DNA of 64,000 nt, taken from contig NW_026970824.1 of the NCBI RefSeq assembly GCF_963678635.1, positions 257,001 to 321,000 of the forward strand, read 5' to 3'. The stretch's first letter is position 1. Each line of letters starts with the position of its first letter. The position numbers and the translations under genes were made by a program. Below, in pieces: positions 42,402 through 54,641 of this stretch. The notes beneath the pieces were generated by a model. It saw only the letters and a program-made list of their open reading frames with translations. It searched no databases and was not told where the DNA came from. This DNA comes from Symsagittifera roscoffensis. Its lineage: Eukaryota > Xenacoelomorpha > Acoela > Convolutidae.

Positions 42402-42848
42402 TCATGTTCGACCAACTGTGATTTGGTTGACCTTTCTGTAGGGTCTTGGGACCCTTCGGTATTGTCCTATGAGACTTCTGTACTGTCCTGGGACTCTTTT
42501 CTCAAGTGTTGGGACCTCTGGGTAGGGTCTAGGCACCCTTCGGTATTGTCCTAGGACCCCTCTGTCGAATGCTGTGATCCTTATGTAGGGTCTTGAAACC
42601 CTTCTGTACTCTCCTAGGACACTTCCCTCGAGTGTTGTCATTCTTAGGTAGGGTCTCGGGAACCTTCTGTACTGTCTTAGGTTCCTTCGCTCTAGTGTGT
42701 GGACCTTTCTGTAGGGTCCTGGGAACCTTAGATCACTATACCAGCACTCAGGTGTTTGGACCCTGAGATCACTCTCCCAGGAATGTAGTGTTGGGACCCT
42801 TAGATCACTATCCCTTGACTGCCACCAAGACTCTTGTGATGCTTCCAC
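42402..42848 (-). repeat. 36-bp minisatellite in SGNH element leader
   Basis: Variants of GGGACCCTTCGGTATTGTCCTAGGAC repeat at about 36-40 bp. In sense orientation they encode a 12-residue pattern (SDLRVPTLHSWE; QYRRVPRPYxxVxTLE) without stops for 148 codons. Confidence 0.8.
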
Positions 42849-42849
42849 T

Positions 42850-44385
42850 GCCGTAGCTCAAGTATGAAAACTCTTTAACCGTTCTTTCAGTACCACTTCC
42901 TGTTTGGAACTCATTTGTATAATCTCCCTGTACCCTAATTAGAGAATTAGGATATCCAGTCCACTACCCCAATACCTCCTCTAGAACTTGTGTGAAAACG
43001 CCCCAAAACACGATTCTGTTAATCTAAATTTTTCCTTACTAAGTCACCGAAAATCTCTGCGTTTCATATATATAATTTTAAGGCAACTCGAAATACGATT
43101 TGCTTTTAACCTTAGTTTATGATCGCTGTTGACTATACAGCAAAAGTCAAACCCAAAAACCGTAAAGGTCAAAAGAGAAAAATCACAAAAACAAGAAAAA
43201 CTTGTATACCTAAAAAGCAATTTCGAGAATGCTTGACTTTCGTAAAAAAATTGCCTGGTACCTGACTGTCAGGCGTTTTTCCTTCCCCGTACCAGCGGTT
43301 TATAGGGTTTTCACCTTTTGGGTTCCAAAAACTGTCTATTTCCGATACCCCAACCCGATCCGGTCAGGTTACCTACTTGATACGAATTCGCTATCGAGTA
43401 ATTTCGCGTTGCTACCCGTGTTGTGAGTATTTAATTCAGTTGTTCTAATGTAACTAATTCGAAGACATCCATTGCTTAGCTATTATAGGAAAGCCCCCTT
43501 TTTACAATTTTCAACCACCAAACTTTATCTTGACCAGCCACCCTGCTAACCTCCCCCCTAACTAGCCCCCACTTAAGCCGAAAAGTACCCTACGCGATGG
43601 GTGCTAAGCCTCTCGAGAGAGATCCGTAGAACCTGTTTTCAAGCTCTGCTCAAGTGAAAAAGTTTACTCAAAACAGTGTGTGTTCGCTTATTCAATTTTA
43701 CTCTTACCTCCTATAAGGTAAAATGGATTTTAACGATACCTGTTTGTCCAAACAGAACACCTTTGTGAACCTTTCTCCGTTTGCTCTGTTCTGCGTTGAT
43801 CACATTGCTGGATGTCTCTTTCCCAGTCGGGTGTCCTCTGTCTCTGAGGTCACTATCCCGAGTACCACTTTCCCACTTGGCTGGTCACCTGTTCCAGTCA
43901 AGTCTCCTAGTGCTCAGCTGATGTCACAAGCTATCTGAAAACCCTTTCAACGCCCCTAGCTCGGGCACCTGTTCAACGTTGCTGGTTTGATCGTGACGAT
44001 CGGTTTTATTGAAAAAATTATGCGTATACTATTTTTTGTAAAGTTAAGGTTTAATTCGCTTAATGTGAAAGTCAGAGCCACTGTCGTTTTTGTTTTTTAT
44101 ATCGCGTTTTGTTCTCATTCTTAATATGATTTGGTTTTTTGTTTCGCTTTTTGTCTTTTACTGTTTTTTGTCCCCCTAGTGGCTTCCTTACTTGGTTACT
44201 TAGGCCTCGTTTCGGAACGCACGCCGGGAATTTTTCTCGAATACCCTTAAAAAGCTATCACGGTACAACCTGAAGGTGGACATGTTCCCGTTGAACCTTA
44301 CCACCGGTACTCTAGAACGGCGTTGTAGCTCGTAGTTGCGTCTAATGGGTTCGATCCCGTTGTCATGATGTCGTAAAACCAGAAC
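42850..44385 (-). other. Leader of SGNH element
   Basis: 1.5 kb between PBS and minisatellite, homologous to 20,833-21,821, 24,247-25,115 and, inverted, 49,260-49,790. It includes the antisense frame MDFNDTCLSKQN (43,723-43,938) and a T-arm-like GGGTTCGATCCCG at about 44,347 without a tRNA cloverleaf. Confidence 0.7.
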
Positions 44386-44400
44386 CAGCCAGGAGCGCCA
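44386..44400 (-). promoter_or_regulatory. Primer-binding site of SGNH element
   Basis: Sense TGGCGCTCCTGGCTG directly after the LTR. It matches the first-family PBS in 14 of 15 positions, so both families probably use the same tRNA primer. Confidence 0.75.
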
Positions 44401-45093
44401 TAAAAACACTTTATAACAGTCGCGTACTTAAGTCACATTTGATGTTAAAGAAAAATAAGCCCTATGACCATTGGCTCAGCCAATTCTGTTCACTTGCAAT
44501 TAAAACTAAAAACCGTGTTACAGCTTAAAGGCTACTACCAAAATACCCCCTCCCTCTAGAAAACAAGAACGTCCCCATGCTCAGGTCTCAAAAACCCAAA
44601 ACACGCAAACGCCGTTAAAAACAGGGTCGGAACCTGACGTATACAGTTACTTTTTTTAGACAGTGGACCTTTGATTCATTTCAGATGGATCAACCTAAAA
44701 CTCTCACTAACTCAACATAATAAAATCAAACACACTCAAAAAGACATAATTCGGTACTTACATACCGAGACGAGCTCTACAATTGAGTTTTTAAATTATG
44801 AAGTAACTATAGATTTTATCCGTTAATCAAGTTTAACTCAAGAAGTTTGATATGAACAAATTCTAACTCGAGACACAAGTTTTCAATTTGGACCATTGGG
44901 CAACTTCAGCTGTCCACATTTCCACCGAAGGTTCACTCCCGCCCACCCGATCTTCTTCGTTTCTTGCCGTCACTACTTGTTCTCTCTCTAAGAATGAGAC
45001 AGCTCCACTCGAATTTTTGAAAATTTGCATTTTACCCCAAAATCAAGCCTAAAGGTTGCTAAAGGTCAAAATTCCAAATTTGACCGAGTGGCA
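44401..45093 (-). repeat. 5' LTR of SGNH element
   Basis: 693 bp. The sense strand starts TGCCACTCGGTCA at 45,093 and ends ...GTGTTTTTA before the PBS. It aligns with 32,941-33,850. The flanking DNA is (TATCA)n satellite on both sides of the element. No target-site duplication could be read. Confidence 0.85.
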
Positions 45094-47690
45094 CACATCA
45101 TATCACATCAGATCATATCCTACCCTAAAAATATCATCAGATCAAATCATTTCTTATCAAAGCATATCGTATCAGACGATATCAAATCATACCGAATCAG
45201 ATCGTATCATATCGTATCATATAAGATCGAACCAAATCATATCTTTTCGTAGAGATGATGTCATATCAATTCATATCATACCGTAAAAATTCATATCATA
45301 TCATATCATATCATATCATATCATACTATATCAAATCAAACATAAACGTATCGTATCACATCATCGCATATCGTAACATATCAAATCAAATCATAGCATT
45401 TCAAATCATATCAAATCATAAAACTTAAAAACAAATCATGTCATGTCATATCATATCATTTTAAATCAAATTATTTTTTATCATAGAATACGAAATCATG
45501 TCATATTAAGTTAAAATACGTCTTCTCACAACAATGACCACATGTCATACTACATGATATCATATCATATCATATCATATCATACGATATCACATCATCT
45601 CATCTCATCTCATATCAAATCATACCATATCATATCATATCATATCATATCATATCATATCATATCATATCATATCATATCATATAATATCATATCATAT
45701 CATATCCTATCATATCATATCATATCAAATCATATCATATCATATCATATCGTATCATATCATATCATATCATATCACATCATATCAAATCATATCATAT
45801 CATCATATCATATCATATCATATCATATCATATCATATCATATCATATCATATAAAATCATATCAGATCATATCATATCATATCATATCATATCACTATA
45901 TATCATACCAGATCAAATCATGTCATAATATAGCATTTCATATCAAATCATGCCACATCGAATCATATCATATCATATCCCATGAAATCATAACATATCA
46001 CATATATCTTATCATATCATATCACATCATATATTATCAGATCAAATCATATCGTATAAAGCATATTGAATCAAATCATATCATAACATATTGAATATAT
46101 TTGTAGCATAACGAATCATATCATATCATATTGAATCAAATCATATCATATCGTTTCATATCATATCAAATCATATCAAATCATTTCATATCAAATCATT
46201 TCACATCAAATCGTATCATTTCATATCTTATCAAATCATTTTATTTCGAATCAAATCTTATCATATCGTATCATATCATATCTTATCAAATCAAATCAAA
46301 TCTTATCAAATCATATAATCTCATAACATATCACATCGTATCATATCATAACATATCATATTGTATCAAATTATATCATATCATATCATATCAATTTATA
46401 TCAAATCAAATCATAGCTTATCAAATGATTTTTTAAAAGATAGTATCATGCCATATCCTAACAACATTTATCATACGGAATCGATTCATATCTTTTCATG
46501 GAGATGCTGTCCTTCCAATTCATATCAAATCACATCATATCATAACATAACATATCATACCGAATCATATCATATCGTCAGATATCACACCATATTTTAT
46601 CATTTTACAATTTATCGAATCAAATCATATCAAACCCATCAAAATACATCAAATCAAAAAATATCATATCATATCATATCATATCATATCATATCGTATC
46701 ACATCATATCAGATTATACCGAATCAAATCATATCATTACATTTCATATCACATGACACCATAACATATCATATCAGATCAAATTTTATCATGCCAAACC
46801 ATATCATTAAATAGCATATTAAGTCATAACATTTTGTAAGATATCATACTATTTCATATCATATAATATCATATCATATCATATCATATCACATCAAATC
46901 ATATCTTATCATATCATATCTTAACATATCAAATAGAATGGTTTCTTGACATATCATAACATATCATATCAAGCCAGAGCAAATAGGATGGTATCAAATC
47001 CTATCAAACGTATCACATCATATCGTATCATCTCATATCAAATCATATCATATAATATCAAATCATATCAAATCATATCATATCACATCATATCATATCA
47101 TAACACATCATATTATCATACCAAGTTATGCCAAACCAAATCATAGCGTATCATATCAAATCACATCATATCATACAAATCATATTGTATCAAATCGTAT
47201 CATATCATGTCAAGTCAAAACATATTGTAAGATAGCATACCATGTCATAACATATCAGATCATATCGTATCATGTCAAACCATATCTCATCATATCATAT
47301 CGTATCACATCATATTAAACCATATCAAATAAGATGGTATCATATCATCAAATTTTGTCACAACATATAATATCTTATCATATCAAATCATATCATATCA
47401 TTTCAAATCAAGTTATATCAAATCATATCATAGCGTAAAAAATCATATCACATGATATCACAACAATCAAATTGTATCAATGCATATGATATCATATCAT
47501 AATAAATCGTATCATATCAAATCATATCATATCATATCATATCATATCATATCATATCATATCATATCATATCATATCATATCATATCATATCATATCAT
47601 ATCATATCATATCATGTCATATCGTATCAAAGCATATCATATCAAATCATGTCAAAATATACCAAGCCATATCAAAGCATTAAATCGTAT
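45094..47690. repeat. (TATCA)n satellite array, second block
   Basis: 2.6 kb of diverged TATCA repeats with clean runs at 45,630-45,900 and 47,520-47,620. It resumes the array interrupted by the SGNH element. Shared irregular words (e.g. TTTCAT/GGAGATGCTGTC near 46,490, compare 28,185 and 32,150) indicate an old higher-order unit. Confidence 0.97.
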
Positions 47691-48338
47691 TAAGGATATC
47701 CAATATTCGTTGTGGAAGCTGAACGCGTTGCCTGCAGTTGAGTCTGGCACACGTCTGTCAGCTTGCCAATCTGCCCTCCGGTCACCGGCAAAATTATCAT
47801 TAACGTGCTTAAACACTCAAACAACTCTCGAGGGCGGGTACCTAACCAACAACCAAAACCATCAATCTTTCGATCAGAACTGATATAAACGAATCTGGAA
47901 CAACAACAAATAGGAAATGCAGTTCACATTCCGTCCGAAATTAACATATTAACTGTCATTTTATTGTTTTTTTACTGTTTTGTTTTTTTTTTTTCATTTT
48001 TTACTGTTTTTTTTTGTATTTTTCTGTTTTCAAGTATTTTTTTTTGGCTTTTTTTTTGGTCATGCACTAATTTTAATTGGATTTACGTATTATCGCGAAC
48101 TTTTTTTTTGGTCCGAGAGCCTTTGGATAAGCAGGCTCAGAACTTCCCTTCCTTCTAACCCTCAAACCCCCGGAATTTTCTGTCCCAACTAAGTTTAACA
48201 GCTAAATATTACCAGGGTGGGTACGTTCCGCCTAAAACAAAACAGAACATTAAAGCCCCCAACTCGGGCATACGGCCGGAGCAGAGGGTTTGTCGCTGAA
48301 ATGTTTGCTGAGCATGAGGGTCTTGGCTTTAGTAGGTC
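47690..48338 (-). repeat. Truncated first-family leader
   Basis: Homologous to about 19,290-19,906, including the T-rich plus-strand stretch. Its inner end meets satellite at about 47,690, so the rest of that element is missing. Confidence 0.75.
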
Positions 48339-49215
48339 CACCCAGGAGAGCCAGAAAAACATCTATGTAACAGCTGCCCAAATACTGCATAGTGACGGAG
48401 CGTAGAAAAAGCACCTACTTACGACTGGCCAGCGTCAGTTACCCTAGTTCTACCCCTTTTTCACCATCTAGACCTATCCAGTTAATTTTTTGGTTTGTTT
48501 AGGTCTTAGTAAAAAGTAACGATTTTTAGGTCATCAGTCAAACGACGTTTGATCAGTTTTCGTTACATGCAAAGACAACCACATAGCTGGGTCTCGGATC
48601 CCCAGAACACGTGACACTCATTAAAAACACGGCTCGAAAATCATAATTTACTATGATTTTTAGTGTCAGTTATATACTATTTGCATTGGAGATGGATTGA
48701 CCTTCTGCCCCTTCTGACTACTCATGCTCTGGATTACTGTATAAAATTGGAGTTATTTCCATTACTCAGGACATCAGAGCAGCTAAAAATGAGTTTCACT
48801 GTCTACAGAGTCTCTGAGCACCGTGCCTCCATTTCCGTTCTCCTCCTGAGATACCGCCCTTATCAACTCAAAATCTGATGGCACGGTAGGGTACGGATCC
48901 GATCCGGCTATCCCACTGAAGTCTCTTTACTTCTTACCTACTTCAGTTAGGTGTCTCTTGTTTTTTCTCTTGTTTTTCTCAATTTGTGATTTGATCTGTC
49001 CGACGTTCTCGTTTGCAGTATTTTCGTCTGTGTTCTTGACAAAAATGTCAGATTTCTGCGTTTCCAGGAAGTATTCCAGTTCCAATCGAAATTTGGAGAA
49101 GTCAAAGTTCTGGAATATTCCAACCCTACCTTTCCTTATTTATCTGCTGCTAACGCGTTTTCGCTCTTGTTGTTCTCGTCGGAGTTCACAACTGTGTCAA
49201 TCCGGCCGAATGGCG
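48339..49215 (-). repeat. PBS and LTR, second copy of first family
   Basis: PBS variant at 48,339-48,353 (sense TGGCTCTCCTGGGTG). The LTR at 48,354-49,215 matches 19,922-20,816 and begins TGCGCCATTCGG. It is diverged, with the TATA-like site lost. Confidence 0.75.
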
Positions 49216-49259
49216 CAAGTAGACAACAAATAGTGAGATCAGAGCAATACAACAGCAAG

Positions 49260-49790
49260 AGGGGATCACCAGGGTGTACTGTTCAGTCAAACGGGTATCG
49301 TCAAAATCCACTTTCTATTATAAGAGGTATGTATAAAATTAAATAAGTGGCACTCCGCAGTTTTGAGGAAATGTTTTTTACTAGGGCAGAGCTTGGAAAC
49401 AAGTTGTACGGACTTTCTCTCGAGAGGTTTCGCACCCAAAGCAATTTTGTTGTTTTTTGGCTTAAGTGCGGGAGGGTTCAAAAAGGGGGAAGGTTGGAAG
49501 ACGGTTGGGTTAAGATAGATTTTAAAGGTAGGAAATTTTAAAAAGGGGGTTTCATTATAGTAACTACTGAATCGATATCGTATTTTAAGTCACAACTAGA
49601 ATCGGTCTGCGAAGGTACCCGATAGTAAACTCAAAATAAGGTAGGTAACCTGACACGATTGGGTGGTGATCGGAAATATAAAAATTATAGAACCCAGTAG
49701 GTAAACGCCGCATAACAACGTTGAAAATGGGGAAGAAAACGCGTGACAGTTAGGTACCAGACACTCTTTCGAAAGACGGCCCTTGTCGAC
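49260..49790 (+). repeat. Inverted second-family leader fragment
   Basis: The reverse complement matches 43,230-43,780 and 24,400-24,910 (e.g. CTCGAGAGG, ACTTTCTATTATAAGAGG). It heads the plus-strand element but lacks PBS and LTR. Confidence 0.65.
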
Positions 49791-52174
49791 TTTGTATTTT
49801 CAGTATATTCAATTGTTAAAAATTCATTATGTTTTTTTATACTTTTAACACTTTTGGAATGGATTTTAAACTATTGCAGAGAATTGGTGCATATGCAACC
49901 ACAAAAAGGCATAAAAATAAGTTTCAAGGTTCATTTCAACTTGCTTTAGATTTAGGAAGGAAAGAAAAATTTAGGAGAGAAAGTGAAACTCAGTTAATTT
50001 TTGGTGAGCAAATTGGGTTTGGGAAATTTTTGAGGATTTCAGGACGTGGTAGTGGGATAGTGGATTAAGTATCCCAACAGTTGAGTTACGGTAGTGGGGA
50101 TTTTTACACGAGCTCCGGAGGTGGTACTGGGATAATGGATTAAGTTTCCCATTGTTTGAGTCACGGCAGTGGAGAAGTTTGCATGAGTTCTGGAGGGAGT
50201 CATGGGATAGTGATTTAAGGGTCCCAACACTCGAGTACCGGGATAGTGGTTCAAGGGTCCCAACACATGAGTCCTGGAATAGAAATTTAGAGGACCCTAC
50301 ACTTGAGTCTAGGTCTAGTGATTTAAGGGTGCCAACAATTGATTCCTGGAATAGTGATTTGAGGGCCCCGTTACTTGAGTCCTGAGATAGTAATGTAACG
50401 TCCCCGCACTTGGTTCCTGGGATAGCAAACTACGTCTCTTAACAACTAAAATCGCCTGGTATAACAAATTAAGTGTCCCAACACCTAAAGTGCTGGGATA
50501 GTGAATTGAGTATCCCAACACCCGAAGTCCTGGGAGAGTAAATTGAGTATCCCAGCACCTTAAGTCCTGTGATAGTGAATTGAATAACCCAACACCAAGG
50601 ACAGGGACTGCAAAAACCATTAAAGGTTAATAAATAGCTCCGGTGTGAAGGGAAACAATACAAGGATTAACACTTTTTAATTCGGATTGTGGAATAGATA
50701 TTAGACTGGAAATGATTTAACAAGTTTGGATATTTAGGAGCATTGGAGGTTTCCGTATGCTTTGACTACATTTATATTAACACCTGTACATGGTCAGAAT
50801 TGTAATTGAAAGAAACTTTGCAATTAAACGTCACGAAGAGAACAAGAGTGTCGTTACCGGAAAGGAGAGAGGTAGGGCAAAAAAAATTGAGCCAAATGTC
50901 AACACAAAGGAGGCAAACACCTACACAGGTAAACCAAGAATTTTGAGGAATTTTATAGTTAATAAGGTCAACACTTGAAGCAAAAAGGATCTGAAGACTG
51001 AAAAAAAATTTACTAAACAGTAGAATGTGCCCGCCACGGAAATTGATCTCGGGACTCCAGAGCAGAACATAGATGGAATGGAACCAAAAACGACGGAAAC
51101 GACACCAATGCCAAGTATAGAAGAACAGGTAACAAAAACAATTGAATTCATACCAATAGGCAAGGGAGACAAAATCACTAACAAAACACCGGACACAAAA
51201 AAGACGATTCACAAACGAGGATAACATCATTCACGCAGAAGTTTGCGGCAATGGTCGGAATAAAACCGGAAGAAAACGAGGAGGTGACAACAGTAACCGA
51301 TAAAGCAAAAACTTTGGTACATTTTCCGCAATAAAAACAGAAGTTGACCAGGGGAAGGAGCAAGCCATATAGGGAACAACGGATCACCAAGATAGGCAAG
51401 CAGCAGAATCGAAAACACTAAAGATAGGCAAGCAGCAGAATCGGAAACACCCTTTGTGTTAGGGAACTTGATTTGAAAGTTGGAACAGATGGACAGAAAA
51501 CTTAAGTCAAGCGAAGAGGATCGCCAGTTATTAAAGAAGGAACTTCGACAAAACAAAAATGAGAATCTGGACAACTTTTTCAACTTAGCAAGGGCAGCTC
51601 AAGAGAAGCTACAACTGATTATAAACAAGGCGGAGACAACAGACAAGGAACGAGAGAAACATATGCAGAAAGATACGGAGATAATGAAAAACTGTATGAG
51701 ACCGTAAATGATAAGCTATGTGATCTAAGGAAGAGAAAGGACATGATGAGCAGAGACCAAGCATAGAGCTGTTGGGCTATATAATCCGAATTGCATGAAC
51801 TCTTGAGAATCTCTATTGCACAAGAGAAAACGGTATCAGACAAAACAGAAAATCAACCCGGAACAAGGGTGGACTTTGTGAAACCTCAACGCAAGGAACA
51901 GGAATCCACACCATTACATCAGCTCAACAACAGCATAGGAGCAGGGGTGACTAAAATGGCTAAAAAAGGAGGGGTGCCGAACTCCACGGGGATACAAAGG
52001 GATTCGGGGCACACACGAGGAAACACCTGATGCCATTGCATGGGCAAATACTTGCGAAATGATGAACAGGCCACTTGAAATATTCGCTAGAAGGATCCCA
52101 GAGTCGTGTGATAGAGGAAGAAGTAAATCGAGAAAGACATTCAAGAAAGCAAAGGAATCAAGAAAGCCGATTAA
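49716..52174 (+). repeat. Tandem unit 1 (2,459 bp): leader, minisatellite, gag N-terminus
   Basis: Starts at CAACGTTGAAAATGGGG. Contents in order: leader with a 79-codon frame (49,829-50,068), the 36-bp minisatellite (50,040-50,620), AT-rich DNA, and a broken gag N-terminal region. That region has an acidic segment (51,027-51,224), a coiled coil (51,480-51,707: MDRKLKSSEEDRQLLKKEL) and a following segment (51,791-52,030). It ends in gag-like DNA encoding SRKTFKKAK-like residues and then re-enters the leader. There is no capsid, zinc knuckle or pol. Confidence 0.85.
50040..50620 (+). repeat. 36-bp minisatellite (sense strand), unit 1
   Basis: The unit is of the form GGGTCCCAACACTTGAGT then CCTGGGATAGTGATTTAA, exactly 36 bp in the cleanest copies (about 50,205-50,380). 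It is read as 12-residue repeats such as DSDLRVPTLEYR. Similar blocks are at 52,500-53,070, 54,960-55,530 and 62,705-63,270. Confidence 0.9.
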
Positions 52175-54641
52175 CAACGTTGAAAATGGGGAAGAAAACG
52201 CGTGACAGTTATGTACCAGACACTCTTTCGAAAGACGGCCCTTGTCGACTTTGCATTTTGAGTATATTCAATTGTTAAAAATTCATTATGTTTTTTTATA
52301 CTTTTAATACTTTTGGAATAGATTTTAAACTATTGCAGAGAATTGGTGCATATGCAACCACAAAAAGGCATAAAAATAAGTTTCAAGTTTCATTACAACT
52401 TGCTTTAGATTTAGGAAGGAAAGAAAAATTTAGGAGAGAAAGGAAAACTCAGTTAATTTTTGGTGAGAAAATTGGGTTTGGGAAATTTTTGAGGATTTCA
52501 GGACGTGGTAGTGGGATAGTGGATTAAGTATCCCAACAGTTGAGTTACGGAAGTGGGGAATTTTGCACGAGCTCCGGAGGTGATACTGGGATAATGGATT
52601 AAGTTTCCCAACGTTTGAGTCACGGCAGTGGAGAAGTTTGCGTAGTTTGCATGAGTTCTGGAGGGAGTCATGGGATAGTGATTTAAGGGTCCCAACACTC
52701 GAGTACCGGGATAGTGGTTCAAGGGTCCCAACACATGAGTCCTGGAATAGAAATTTAGAGGACCCAACACTTGAGTCTAGAACTAGTGATTTAAGGGTGC
52801 CAACAATTGATTCCTGGAATAGTGATTTGAGGGCCCCGTTACTTGAGTCCTGAGATAGTAATGTAACGTCCCCGCACTTGATTCCTGGGATAGCAAACTA
52901 CGTATCTTAACAACTAAAATCCCCTGGTATAATAAATTAAGTGTCCCATCACCTAAAGTGCTGGGATAGTGAATTGAGTATCCAAACACCCGAAGTCCTG
53001 GGAGAGTAAATTGAGTATCCCAGCATCTTAAGTCCTGTGATAGTGAATTGAATATCCCAACACCAAGACAGGGACTGCAAAAACCATTAAGGGTTATTAA
53101 ATAGCTCCGGTGTGAACGGAAACATTACAAGGATTAACACTTTTTAATTCGGATTGCGGAATAGATATTAGACTGGAAATGATTTAACAAGTTTGGATAT
53201 TTAGGAGCATTGGAGGTTTCCGTATGCTTTGACTACATTTATATTAACACCTGTACATGGTCAGAATTGTAATTGAAAGAAACTTTGCAATTAAACGTCA
53301 TGAAGAGAACAAGAGTGTCGTTACCGGAAAGGAGAAGGGTAGGGCAAAAAAAATTAGGCTAAATGTCAACACAAAAGAGGCAAACACCTACACAGGCAAA
53401 CCAAGAATTTTGAGGAACTTTTAAGTTAATAAGGTCAACACTTGAAGTAACAAGGATCTGAAGACTGAAAAAAAAATTGAATAAACAAAAGAATGTGCCC
53501 GCCACGGCAACTGATCCCGCGACGCCAGAGCAGAGCATAGATAGAATTGAACCAAAAACGACGGAAACGACACCAATGCCAAGTATAGAAGAACAGGTAA
53601 CAAAAACAATTGAGTTCATACCAATAAGCAATGGAGACAAAATCACTAACAATACACCGGACACAAAAAAGACGATTCACAAACGAGGAGAACATCATTC
53701 ACGCAGAAGTTTGCGGCAATGGTCGGAATAAAACCGGAAGAAAACGAGGAGGTGACAACAGTAACCGATAAAGCAAAAACTTTGGTACATTTTCCGCAAT
53801 AAAAACAGAAGTTGACCAGGAGAAGGAGCAAGCCATATAGGGAACAACGGATCACCAAGATAGGCAAGCAGCAGAATCGAAAACACCCAAGATAGGCAAG
53901 CAGCAGAATCGGAAACACCCTTTGTGTTAGGGAACTTGATTTGAAAGTTGGAACAGATGGACAGAAAGCTTAAGTCAAGCGAGGAGGATCGCCAGTTATT
54001 AAAGAAGGAACTTCGACAAAACAAAAATGAGAATCTGGACAACTACTTCAACTTAGCGAGGGCAGCTCAAGAGAAGCTACAACAGATTATAAACAAGGCG
54101 GAGACAACAGACAAGGAACGAGAGAAACATATCCAGAAAGATACGGAGATAATGAAAAACTGTATGAGACCGTAAATGATAAGCTATGTGATCTAAGGAA
54201 AAGAAAGGACATGATGAGCAGAGACCAAGCATAGAGCTGTTGTGCCATAAAATCCGAATTGCATGAACTCTTGAGAATCTCTATTGCACAAGAGAAAACG
54301 GTATCAGACAAAACAGAAAAGCAACCCGGAACAAGGGTGGACTTTGTGAAACCTCAACGCAAGGAACAGAAATCCACACCACTAATCAGCTCAACAACAG
54401 CATAGGAGCAGTGGTGACTAAAATGGCTACAAAAGGAGGGGTGCCGAACTCCACGGGGATACAAAGGGATTCGGGGCACACACGAGGAAACACCTGATGC
54501 CATAGCATGGGCAAATACTTGCGAAATGATGAACAGGCCACTTGAAACATTCGCCAGAAGGATCACAGAGTCGTGTGATAGAGGAAGAAGTAAATCGAGA
54601 AAGACATTCAAGAAAGCAAAGGAATCAAGAAAGCCGCATAA
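52175..54641 (+). repeat. Tandem unit 2 (2,467 bp)
   Basis: A nearly identical copy of unit 1 with the same internal order: minisatellite at 52,500-53,070, acidic gag segment 53,477-53,731, coiled coil 53,948-54,175. A small insertion (GCGTAGTTT) lies in the minisatellite. Confidence 0.9.

Noticed and set aside
44270..44402. tRNA gene suggested by GGGTTCGATCCCG and a terminal CCA
   Set aside because: No cloverleaf can be drawn, and the CCA belongs to the complement of the PBS.
51178..51583. Minus-strand ORFs in the tandem units (e.g. 118 codons, hydrophobic)
   Set aside because: They lie antisense to the gag coiled coil and recur only because the units are near identical.
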